A stretch of 64,000 bases of DNA from assembly GCA_036346275.1 (NCBI GenBank), contig CM070725.1, forward strand, positions 40,734,104-40,798,103. The letters are read 5' to 3'. Each line of letters starts with the position of its first letter. The stretch's first letter is position 1. The stretch is from Otatea glauca (taxonomy: Eukaryota; Streptophyta; Magnoliopsida; Poales; Poaceae). The position numbers were made by a program, and so were the translations under genes. The notes under the pieces were generated by a model. That model saw only the letters and a list, made by a program, of their open reading frames with translations. It was not told the DNA's origin and searched no databases. This document shows positions 20,659-32,229 of this stretch, piece after piece.

Positions 20659-22479
20659 CGTGATCTGGTTAAACAATCAAGTAAGATGATTTCAAATTTC
20701 ATTGTTAATAAAATAGCATGACTACTTCTGCAGTTGTGTTTGTGATAATGCTCTTCTGTGTATGTTTGGTGGCAATGATTGCTCAAAGTATTCTTCTTGA
20801 TCCATTTTTAATAAATAGCATACTTGCTCCCTTTGCTTCATAACATAAGGCCCTGTCCCTGTAGACGCGATCTCTGAAACTAAACTTTGGCCATTAGTAC
20901 ATTTTGCGGTAGATTACTAGTAACCACAAAACTGTGATCATATGGAAGTTTTTTTTAACATACAACTGCACCAAATTGTTTATCAACTTTACAAACTACT
21001 TTGCAGTGGCATTCGAACTTCGAAGTATACCCTTTTTCTGTAACACTCGAGATATTTTAATACTCTGCACTATGTTTGCATGGGAAGATGATGCATTAAG
21101 TTTAGCATGCTTGTCACCTGCATGTGTCAGTCAGTATGGCAATATTATGTTCTTTTTTCCCCTGCCCACATCCGACAGTTTCAGAATCATCAATTGTTCT
21201 ATCACATTATATGGAACATCTAAGTATCTAACTGCATTTGTTTGTTTTTACAAATATCTCCCTGCAATTTAAAATTGGTGTAAACTTCGCCAAGTTGAAC
21301 GCTGGTTATTTTATTCTGAATTTTGTTGACTTAATATGAAAAAAATCGAGAAACATGGTGAAAATAAATGGAAACTTAAAAAATAGTATAATTCAATTAA
21401 AAGTATATTGCGGTCGATTAGGTACCCATTGATTATAGAATCACATAAACTTGCACCTTCCATCCATGTGTGCTTAACTCTTCAACATCAAGATTTCACT
21501 ATTTTCAGTACTATTATTACTTTCAAGGTGGAAACAACAGATAACCCCAATAGTAGGAATCGGGGCCAGTTAAATTTTTTCAACCGATGGTCTGTGTCTA
21601 CAACAGGGGTCATATTGTGGCATTTCTTTTAGTGTTGATTCTGCCAGGGAAACAAAAGAAAGCAGACGCAGAAGGAGGAACTGTTGATCATACATGATGC
21701 AACCCTTGTGAATTGTGATCTATTGGCATCTCACCACATATAACAATAAAATCCTCCTCTGCTTCTAGTCTTCCTGGTGCATTGATGTTATTAGAAACAA
21801 ATAGTGTGTCATATGGCATTCCAGCCAGAGCAAGGATTCTTCTTGATACTAGGAGGAGAACGTACTGTTCGCTTGTGCTTAAACCCCAACATCGTCTGGA
21901 TAGTGTAGAAGGGAACCGTGCCATGTTCTCTTCGGCTTGGTTTTGTACATGAGGCATGTTTCTGTTGTTGATAATACCGGGGGGTTTTATCTTTGATAGT
22001 ATGTCGCTCAGAAAAATACCATCCGGTATCTCGCTTATATTGTCTAGGGGCTAATTATACACTTATTGTACTCGTGATGGGTGATAATTATCTTTGTCCT
22101 TTTCTTTTTATCATTTGCCAGAATCTTCCCATTTTGCACTCTTAACAAAGAATAATTTTAACTTGAAAATTTATACGTAGTGAGCAAATTGAGAAGTACA
22201 AATGCACCAGAATTTTCCTTTTCAGAATTTTGAAGTATTTGCTGCCCAAACCACTAGTGTTTTCATGATTGCACTTGATTGTTGCTTCCCACTTATATCT
22301 TCCGAACTTAAAAGGCTCGAAAGTCAAAACACTATTGGCCTTCCCAATCCCAATATCATCCATTGTTTGTTTATTGTCAGAGAAACAAAGTAACAGCTAT
22401 TACAACACAAAGGGAGCTAATCGAAGTACAGATAGCAGATGATTTCAGGTTACAACGTTGAGCACAACACATTCAACCA
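20659..22479. other. Region between the convergent remorin and ZPR1 genes
   Basis: It should hold both 3'UTRs. AT-rich; a short minus-strand open frame at 21957-21688 matches nothing I know. No transposon ends were recognised. Confidence 0.4.
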
Positions 22480-25400
22480 TTATGTGCTGGTCGTGTTGTA
22501 AGCATTGTCCGCAGAGGACGTATCCATGTCATTCAAGCCAAGCTCCTCATTCTGCTCCCAACTCCTCTCATACTCCTCAACTGCAATTCACAGATAACAA
22601 TGCAATGAGCACCTCAGGATTGCAGTAATTATGCACACTCTTCCTGGGTACTGGACAGAATATTATCTGCAGTTCGCATCAAAGACTACATGGAGGCAAA
22701 AAGTTTACAACAACCACTATCATTTGATTTCAAAATTTAAAGTGCGGGAATGCCCCATTTCCTGATTTTAAAGATGCATAGCGCTGTATATGATTCATTG
22801 ATTAGGCTAGCTTACTTGTTAGCTGGCTATCATCTTCTATTGAATCCGTGGCTGGAGCAACAAACGAAGCCGCCAATCCATCATCAATAATTAAAGTCCA
22901 CGGCTCTTGTAAACCTAGAAGCTGAAAATATACATATGCAAATAGTATTAAAACAGTCAGCGTAACAGAAATCGTGTCAGGAAAATGCATAAAACCAAAT
23001 TGGTTTTTCGTCGTGCTAGTCACTCTTCTTAAACAACGTCCCAGGCATAATCATACTATCCACGTTGTCTCTGTTGTACAACGTGTCGAAGTAGTCCCTC
23101 AAACTATTCTTGATCTCGTCGTCTTTCACCAGAAGTCTATTAGTATCGTCTTTGATGCATTTAACTTGGTTGAAATCTCGTCTCCCTTTCTCGAAGTTTA
23201 GCCATCTTGTAGATGTCCTTTTCACCCTCCTTTGTACTCAGCTTCTAATAAAGATCCTCATAAGCCTTGCCCCGTGCTTTCCTCACCACTTTCTTTGCAT
23301 TCTTTTTGGTTGCTTTGTACTTCTTTACGTTACCATAGCTCCTATCAAGCTGTTTGTACTTGTAGCATGCCTCCTTCTCCTCAATAACTTTTTGCACTTT
23401 CTCGTTTCTCCACTAAGTGCTTTAGGTTCGCATCTAGTCCTCCGGGTCACTCCACACCTCCGTAGCCACCTCCTATTGCGAGTTACCATCTCTGCCCACA
23501 TACTATTCGCTTCTCCCAAATTCCATATCCCTCCACGATCATCCTCTCCTTAAACACACGTGAGATGTCCCCTTTGAGCTTCCATCACTTCATCCTCATG
23601 ACTTTGGTGACTTTAGCCAATCGAGCCTACATCCTAAATCGAAAATCCGAGACTAGCAACTTATGTTGTGGAACAACACACTCTCCAAATATAACCTTTA
23701 CAATCTATGCAGGTTTCTTTGTCCTCCCTCCAAACAAGGACAAAATCAATTTGGCTAGAATGATTACCATTGCTAAAGGCTAAATGGATTATCTTTCCAA
23801 AGGTGTTAGCTATCATAAGGTCATAGGCTACGATAAAGTTCAAGATATCTTCTCCTACTTGGTTCATATCACCATAACCAAAACCCCCATGCATCCTCTT
23901 AAATCCCCCACTAGTTGTACCAACACGACCGTTGAAATCGCCTCCTAAGAAAAGCTTTTCGCTGCTAGACACACTTATAACCATGTCATCTAGATCTTCC
24001 TAAAATTTCCTCTTAATGGTCTTACTCAAACATACTTGTGGAGCATAAGCACTAATAATGTTCAAAACCAAGTCGGCAATGACAGCTTGACTAGGATAAT
24101 TCTATCCCCCTGACGCCTCATGTCAACAACTCCGTTCTTGAGGCTCTTATCGATTAGATGCCCAATCCATTCTTGTTCCATTCTATTCTAGTATACCACA
24201 ACTTGAAGCCAGTAATCTCCACTTCCTTCGCCTTCTGAATGTCAATTTAGTTTCTTGAATGCACAAGATATTTACATGTCTCCTAATCGTCGTATCAACT
24301 ATCTTGCTTAACTTACGTGTTAGGGACCCTACATTCCAACTACCTATGTGGATCCTACTCTCCTCGCTAGCTTCCTTGCCCCTTGCACTTGTCGAGTAAA
24401 GTGCAAAGACCCATGCGCATTTTCCACTACAACCGGGCACCGACGTAGAGCGTCACTAAGGGAGTGACATCCCGACCCTTGCCCATTTATCACCACACCC
24501 GGGTTTTGACATCATAAATCGAAGAGGACCCACAATTGATTAGTTCAATCATATCCCTCCACACCTATGTTGAAAACAAACATCTAAAATAATAAGGCTT
24601 TTTCGAACCCAGCCTCAACTCAAGTTTAGTATGAATCAATTGGTAAGAAAAAGAAATTCAAAATGAGCAGGGCCGGCCCAATACTTTCTGAACAAGGATG
24701 CTATTAAAATTTGTTTGCTTCATGTTATCAAGAAAGAAAACAAACGATGCCATACTTTAGCCAGTATGACTTTTAAACAAGAACTGAGGCGCTATGAAAG
24801 GAAAGGCACTCCAATAATCTTCTGCAGATTAGGTAAAACAGAACCCTGCCTGAACAGATAAAACATTCCACATTAAGCTATATAGAAAAGAAATTACCTA
24901 CCTTAGATAATCTCTCCTTGAAATCCTCCCATTTATTCTTTTTCCATTCCGTTGTGCTATCACCCAATTGGAATCCGTGAACTCTCTCCAGAGCTGTAAC
25001 CCCAAAATAGAAGTTATCTATTTGAGTTTCAGAAGAAAATGTCTGTACCCATAACCTATTCTAGTGCACTTCGTATCGATACAAGTTGCACAAACTGTGT
25101 TGAATAAAGAAGCCTCCTCTAAAGAAAAGTATATGCATAACAACTGCATAAAGTAACAAAACTTCCTCTAGAGGAAGGAGATACATCAGCAACAAATGCT
25201 TGAATGAATACTTGCCTAATGATACTAGGAGTGTTGACCAAATGATGAGATGTATCTACATCTACTTATAAGAGAAACATCGACTATGCAAGGTGGCTTC
25301 CAGATACTTCCATTTCATACCATTAAGGAAGCTACTAAAGTTGAAAAATTGCTGGTCAGCACACTTTGTACTAATGACTTGAATTCCCATGTCACCTTGC

Positions 25401-28400
25401 AGTCCATTTTGGTGTCATAAACAGAGAGAATAAGTAAATAAGAGTCGCGAACCTACCCTCACATATTTTCACAATTAAACCTTCAACTGTTGTGACAATA
25501 CCACCCAATGTGCCACTTGCCAGCTCCAACTCAAGTTCAGGTACTTTCACACCGGCCGAATCTGACTGAAAAAACAAACTTCGAATTATTTAAGTTACAT
25601 ATCAGATATTTGATCCAAACACACCAAAATTGCAACACGAACGTGCATCCAACAATACAATTCCTAAATTGGAGTTTTTTTTTTTGCTCTGCACAAAAGA
25701 AAATTGAACCTATTCGTCCTTTTTGGCATGGCAAAAAAATGCAAATAGATGACACCTCAAGTTTCTTAACTACACAAGAATCGCCAAGTTGTTTGATCCC
25801 TGTGGAACTGTGTGTGCGTGTTGTGGTGGTGGTGTTGGGGGTATTAATTCTCCCCACACTGAAAAAGGTAGCTGAAGTTAAATCCAAAAACAGTTGATCC
25901 ATAATTCATATTACTTCACTAAAGAGATGACAAACCCACAAATTATCTGACCTCTGTGTAACAGAAAAGGGAAAGAGGTGCCAACTTAAACCAATGTCAA
26001 AGAGGGGAGAGAATTGCACATTAGAGACTGGAAGAGGCAAAACCCTTTATAACTTCAGCGAACTGCAAGATTCTGAGGGGGGAAATCTTGATTTGCAACA
26101 TCGAATATGACAACATGTTTGACCATAAATGTCAAATAACCACCAGTTCAAGAAAAAAATTTGAGGCCATGAAATAACACTATTCCCCATATTTGACATA
26201 TATACAGTCATTGATCTCATGCATAGCACAGGCATGCAAACTCGAAAACCAGCATGTGACAAAATAATACCAAAAAAGAGCAAATTTCTGACCTTTATGA
26301 CATCACGAGTAAGATCTTTTATATTTTGCACATGTACTGTAATTTTCTTTCCTTTAGCTGGGATTTCACCACCAGGCTTCAACTGATTGAACAAAAAGAA
26401 AAGCTGCTTTTTGAGTTCAAGTGTCACCAAGTACCAGGGTCAGTTTTTTTTTAAAAAAAATCCAGGTATGATACCGGAACTAACCTCTGAGTTACGATAA
26501 CCACACATGTCACATGTTGTTGCCATAACAATTACCTCTCGAAAATATGGGATTTCTACCAAAGGTTAAGGATCAGATAATATAGCAAATACTGATTATT
26601 TGCAGCGTTACCTCTCCAATTAGTGAGATTGATCACATAATCAAACTAACATAACAGACACACCACACATAATCAGTTTCTGATATTGACCAGGCAAATA
26701 AACAAGTGTTACATAAACACTTCACATACCACATATAAATAGTGAATGTAAGGTGGAAAGGATACTTGTAGAAAAGAAACGAGTCACACACTCAGTTCCA
26801 CAGGCCCCACATGTTGATGGCAAAGTATCAACCTGTCCAAGTGAATTTTGTAAGGCACAAACGAACTTAATCGGTGACAAGGTTGTCGCCAGCCAACTGA
26901 ATAGACATACCTCTTCTGGCGCTGAATACCTACACAGCGCTGCAGCAACTTCATCAGGGTTTCCCTGAGCTATAGCACGACGACCTGCAACAGCTCCAAC
27001 TGAACCATGGGGCTCCTTTTGCAACCCACCAGAATTCGCTTCCATTGTTGAAGCATGCTGAACAGGCTCTCCAGGTTCTTCGGTTGGTGGTTCAACAAGA
27101 AAACCAAGTGCTGCTTGTTGTTCGCGTGTCCTTTCGTAGAATCTCACAGATAACAAAGGATCTGACGAAGGTGCGTGCCTGTGGATTTATGGGGACTAAT
27201 CAATATATATCAAATTAAGTACTTCATGCATGTGGGAAGCTAACAGAAACATATCGACTATTATCTTTCTATGCACACCACAATGGGTACCATCGCCTGA
27301 TAGCACAATACAAGTCACTCGAATGACTACAGGTTATGCAAAATGAAGGTAGAAATTATATTATATAATCCTGGTTTGAAGTTCACCTATGCATTGAATG
27401 CTTAGATTAGAACAATGTCTTTCATGTCAAAACAAGTTAAAAATCCTAAAATTATAATACTATCAAACTGTTGTGGACTCCTTTATTGGCAAGATGTATC
27501 AGCAACAGCAACGAGCTCACGACCAGGCGCAAGGCAATAGTGGCAGCTAGGCGCACACCAGCAGCAGGAGTTGTAAACGGAAGGCATTAGATAAGTTAGG
27601 AAGTTGATTCCCTTAAGGAATCAGTATCAGTTTAGTTAGAGATAAGATCTCCTTAAGAGATCGGTTTAGAATCCAATTGTTAGTATCATGTCTCTATACA
27701 AGAACAAGAGACCTTTCAGTTTCTTTGAGAATCAAGCAAGAATAAGCCTTCCTAAATCTTTCTCTCGTTGTTCACAGCCTTGTCGCTGGCTGGGGATGAA
27801 CCCCATCGCACACACAAGGGCAAGAACGACTTAACTTTTGTACGGTCGTACCCACTTCGTTCACGACCAGAAACAACCAACTATAGTGGCCAGTGTCCTC
27901 CCCATAAAAACTACACCGTATCACAAACAATCAGAACTCTGAAGGTTACAAATAGTCTTACGGGTTCTCAATGAAGCTGTTTCCAGAAGGATCATCAAGA
28001 ACAAAGGTAAAAGCAGCTTCTCCTGATCCGAGAGACCTCAATTTTACTAAAAACTGATCAATAGCTTCAGCTTTTTGAGGATCCACTTTCTGCAGGACCA
28101 AAAGGATGATTAGTGTGTCACTACGTGGCGCAATTTAAATTCAAAAACTAAGCATACAAGCCCCAAGATTCACCTTTCTGTCATCTTGAAGTGCCTGCAA
28201 CTCATCCACAGCTCGCATAATAATCCCTTCCATCTAATTTATAATGCAAAATACTCAGTGAACTGGCAGTTAAAGAAAATAATTTGGAAAAAAACCATTT
28301 CCCTAGAGGCCGAGAATTTATATATAGAAAGGAATGAAGCGTACTGTTGAAAGTGTTCCACGTTGAGCTTCTGGAGGGATCTCAAAGTCCAGCTCTGGAA

Positions 28401-29871
28401 TCTATAAAAGTGTACATGAGCCAAGTTTAAAGTTACAAGGAAAGCAGTATACTGTATGTATTTAGCATACATGCATTAACAAGTGCATAGATCAGCATAC
28501 CTTGATAGTTGCTGAATCAGATTTCACAACCTGACGGTTCAGTATCTGTGCCAGTACCACATGTTAGTTATGGTATAAGCATACAACTAGAATGCTTTAT
28601 GTACCTAAGATTAAAAAGGCACAGATAGGAAGCAACATGCATATGGGTTTAAGTTTGGAATAATTTTGAAATTGTTAATACCGGGAAAAAATATGATGAT
28701 TCAGTAGTAGGGATGACAGCAATGAGAATACCCATTAGAAGCAAAATAAAAAGTACTGGGGGAAGATAATAATATATACCAATAATAATGAATCATAAAG
28801 TGAGCATACTTATATAACAATGCATGCACATAAATGCAACATAAGTTAAATGGTGCAAAAGAATACATTGCAATAAAGTACATAAGAAATATAACAAGAA
28901 ACGTGTCTAGTTGCAAGCTGTAACCTTCAAAATGCAACAGTTCTAACATTAGAATCAGCTGGTCTATAGTCCATTTTCTGATTATTTACAAGAGAAACAA
29001 CAACAAACAAATTCACCTTTTGTAATAGTAGAGATATACAACTAAACAGACAATGGCATAATTATAGGAGGGTTTAAGGCTCTCTTTGGCATTGCGGTGG
29101 CTTTTTCAAAAGAAGTTTTAATTTTCTGTTTTTGGATATAAATATATAAGATCTACTGGGAAGCATGTTTTTCCGAGTCATATGTCATAACAGCAAAATC
29201 TTACACGAATGCTAAAGATTCCTGTTACTATGGATTGCACGGTGCAGCACAGCACAGATACCACAAGCTACTACTAACAATGGATGAACGAAAATATAGG
29301 CGCACTGTACAAACATACCTCGCTCTGCCTCGCCGGGACCTCCAGGCGGTAGCAACATCCCTTCGGCTGGAGCTGTCCAGCAAACTGAACCTCATTGTTC
29401 CTAACGCACAAGCACACCAAATGGTAAATACGAAATATACCTGTTGTTCACTTGTACTGTGCATATCGCACATTGCATTACCTTTCACCACAATGCGGGC
29501 ACTCGAAGGCCATCAGAACCACCTGCAGATTTACAAAGCCGAATTTCACACCGCTCTCTAATCAGAACAAGCAGCTTTCGCCACGAGCACAGTGCGCGCA
29601 GAAACTCACCTCCCGGAAGTGCGGAATCAAAGTCAGCAGCAGCCTTGTGGTGCCCTAACCACAACAAAGCACAAGTCTCAGAACGAGCGAGCGAGAGAGA
29701 GAGAGATTAGGGGGCGGTATCAGAAGCCAAGGCTATTACGTTCTCGCCGCAGCGCATGCAGAGGGACTCGATCTCGTGGAACGGCGTGGCGTGCGCCTCC
29801 TCATCGCCCGCCGACTCCGCGGCGGAGCGGAGATCCACCAAAACCGGCCCTTCCTCGCCGGAGCTCGCCAT
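22480..29871 (-). CDS. ZPR1: Zinc finger protein ZPR1, 16 exons, 497 aa
   Basis: Exons (minus): 29871-29740, 29654-29610, 29522-29482, 29400-29319, 28545-28501, 28401-28345, 28233-28174, 28089-27962, 27178-26911, 26832-26766, 26555-26485, 26382-26293, 25565-25457, 24993-24902, 22921-22816, 22580-22480. They sum to 1494 nt and every phase closes. ZPR1 is a conserved eukaryotic protein that binds eEF1A and acts as its folding chaperone. It has two ZPR1 modules, each a C4 zinc finger plus a beta domain. Finger 1 is C38-x2-C41 with C67-x2-C70 (CMRCGEN, CPHCGERNNEVQ). Finger 2 is C294-x2-C297 with C323-x2-C326 (CGACGTECVTRFF, CDMCGYRNSE). Conserved IPELDFEIPPEAQRG and VPELELEL follow each finger. 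No disabling change was seen. Intron 14 (2 kb) carries an RTE LINE fragment and intron 8 a solo LTR. A head-to-tail neighbour, DJ-1, lies upstream. Confidence 0.96.
23010..24480 (-). mobile_element. RTE-type non-LTR retrotransposon fragment in ZPR1 intron 14
   Basis: Minus-strand open pieces match the apurinic-type endonuclease of RTE LINEs. They are IHIGSWNVGSLTRKLSKIV with VNILCIQETK (24440-24183), LFLGGDFNGRVG with QIDFVLVW (23984-23661), and the linker DDTNRLLVKDDEIKNSLRDYF (23225-23016). Between them are stops and shifts. The reverse transcriptase part is missing, so this is a 5' fragment, unlike the usual 5'-truncated LINE copy. It is in the same orientation as ZPR1 and lies wholly inside the intron. 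Confidence 0.8.
27469..27923 (+). mobile_element. Solo LTR, about 455 bp, in ZPR1 intron 8
   Basis: The segment begins TGTTGTGGAC and ends CCGTATCA, with identical 5-bp CAAAC on both sides (27464-27468 and 27924-27928). Its interior has the Copia-LTR look: CTCTATACAAG, then GAATCAAGCAAGAATAAGCC, then TCTCTCGTTGTTCACAGCC. No internal region is present. Its right end is only 33 bp from the splice donor of ZPR1 exon 8 on the other strand. Confidence 0.65.
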
Positions 29872-30437
29872 GGCCGCCGCCGGAGACTGGTGCTGGCTCT
29901 GGCCTTCTCGCGGTGGAACGGAGCTTCCAGAAGCTCCTCGCGATCTACTCGCTTCGCTTCGCTTGGTTTGGCTCTCGCGCTCGTGGAATAGTGTGCCCTT
30001 CCGGCGGCTTCGCGGCGGGAGGGGAGGGGAAGGGAAGGGGAGACGGGAGAGAGAGGAGTATCTGGAAACAAATATGGGCTGGGCTGGCTATGTGAAAAAG
30101 GGTAATAGTTAGGTCCTGTTTTAGTGTCACGGTGGCTAAAGTAACGAGTACCCATCTTTTAATATATTTTTTTATAGGGTTATTATAGTATCTAATTTAC
30201 AAGCATACGAGAACTTTCTAGGAGGATTGCTGGTATACAGTTGTCATCTGAAAAGGATATTTTTAGATGGAATCATCATCAAAATAGATAGTTTTCTGTT
30301 AACTCGATGTATACAGTTTTATTGCGTTAAAATATCCCAGTTACAAATAGACAACTGTGATAGATTAAAATACCTTTAAAAATTAAAATCTTTCTTTGGT
30401 ACTTACGTCGAGGGGTGATTTTGACAAAATATAATCT
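29872..30437. other. ZPR1 upstream region
   Basis: GC-rich sequence directly upstream of the ZPR1 ATG to about 30060 probably holds the 5'UTR and core promoter. Beyond that the sequence becomes AT-rich. Plus-strand open frames at 29592-30112 are antisense shadows of ZPR1 exon 1 and are not called. Confidence 0.45.
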
Positions 30438-31038
30438 AAATAAAAGAAATTGGACTGGCAACAAAGAATGCTGTTTTTGTCACAATGAGGAAACTATCCA
30501 ACATCTCTTTTTTGATTGTCAGATTGCTCGCTTCGCATGACGTGTGATACAAGTGGCCACAAATCTGACCCCTCCTAATAGTATAGCTCATATGTTTTGA
30601 ACTTGGCTAATAGGACTGGGAAAGGAGATAAAGGCCCAATTTTTAATTGGGGCTACCGCTTTATGTTGGTCTCTTTGGCTATGTCGAAATGATGTTGTCT
30701 TTGATAAAAAAATAATTGTCTAATCTATTGCAGGTTAGTTCTGCAGCGTCAAGAGGATCAAGAGATGATTTCAATGGCATGCAGGTGTCTACATGCCGTG
30801 GTTAGAGACTTCTTCATTGGGCATAGATGGAGATTCATAAAAGATTATGCGCGGCTTGATTGTTTTTTATTTTTCTTTTTATTGCTTGTTGCAACCTATT
30901 TTTCTTGTTTAAACTTCTTCATGAGAATTGTCTTGAAAGCTTTTTTGGCTGTAACTTTATGATAAATTTTTGGGCTATGTGTATCTCATAATGCAAAAGC
31001 CGGAATGTTAATATATTATTCTATTATTTAAAAAAAAA
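30438..31038 (+). mobile_element. 5'-truncated LINE, RT zinc-binding C-terminus plus 3' tail
   Basis: Frames on the plus strand give NWTGNKECCFCHNEETIQHL and FFDCQIARFA, the zf-RVT domain at the end of plant LINE reverse transcriptases. SLWLCRNDVVFDKK and WRFIKDYARLDC follow, with stops and shifts in between. An A-run at about 31030-31038 is consistent with a poly(A) tail. The element is 5'-truncated and dead. Confidence 0.75.
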
Positions 31039-32229
31039 GTTCCTATTTGAAAAGCTCAAGACCCCGTTCTATCAACGTAAACAGGCCGAAGTATCAAATT
31101 AAAATCTTGGTCTATTTATTTAGGTGGGCTAAAATTTTGGGCTTCCTAAATAAATCCTTGCCGAAACGACGAAGACCGATTTAATAGTCCCTGCCGAATC
31201 GACGAAGGCCGATTTGGCAGTAGTTTTTAAGGCCCATCAATGGCTGTCACCACACGACTGAACCAAAACCCCGTAATTTCGCAGCGTGTGAACAAAACCA
31301 TGTGAAAACCAACACCGACCACACTACAGACGCACTGCTCGCTAGAACAAATTGTATCCTCGATTTAGCGAGCAAAAAGGCACAGTTCATCAATAATACA
31401 CTGGTCAAATATTGCAGAACGGAGGTTTGAAGCTGAATCGATACTGGATCAGTTTTTTGCGAGCCTGCAACTCTGGGAGCCCGGCATAGCTAAAGCTTCC
31501 CACATGAATTTGCACAAGTCGCAGAGCAACATCAAAGGGCTTTGAAATTCTTGAAAGCCGCCTTTAAACATAAAGAGGCACACTGGAGATCATAACTTTT
31601 CTTCTGAGAGCATACATACAAAATGTCAGTTTAACCGAAGGTGATCATCACTTCATCAGGTCCAATCGTAGATCCTAGCAAGTGAACAGAAGATAGTTTA
31701 CAATACATCAGCTCATATCCTACAAATGGCTTCATCTTTGTAACTTAATTACTTGGGGAAAAACAATAACACAGTTTTAGTAATGCCATGCCACCAAAAT
31801 TGTCGTGAATTTACAAAGTTACAACGTTAAATTTATCCTTTAGTGCAGAGAAAAAGGTGATTCATAGTTCCAATAAGCCAAAAAAAAAAAGATCAGTTGT
31901 GCCAAGATCAAAACGATTTATGTCTATCAACATCAAATAGAACTTACCAGTTAGCAATGCACCTGTGTCATGTATCTGCCAACAGATCATATCGAGATGA
32001 ATTGACCACCACTGAATCTTCTCAATGCAAAATTGGTCCATCCCAACATATATAGTGGAATATTTCAGTCCAGCTGTCCAACAAGGCAGCAAAAGAGGAA
32101 TATTTCGCTGTGTCAAGAAGAGTCGCAGTCACTTTTTGTCTCGAACATAGCTGCTACAAGAACCCCATAGCGCAACCAAATCTGTGTCTCCTTTCAGCAC
32201 ATTACTTAGTACCAGAAATTTCAGGTATT
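31039..32229. other. DJ-1 3' flank
   Basis: The part close to 32229 should be DJ-1 3'UTR. The rest is AT-rich intergenic sequence without a recognised gene or element. Confidence 0.4.

Noticed and set aside
23110..23553. 147-codon hydrophobic plus-strand frame
   Set aside because: Antisense to the RTE LINE fragment. Its apparent membrane-like composition comes from reading the complement.
29592..30112. Overlapping plus-strand frames of 118-167 codons
   Set aside because: They lie antisense to ZPR1 exons 1-2 and its GC-rich leader and match no family.
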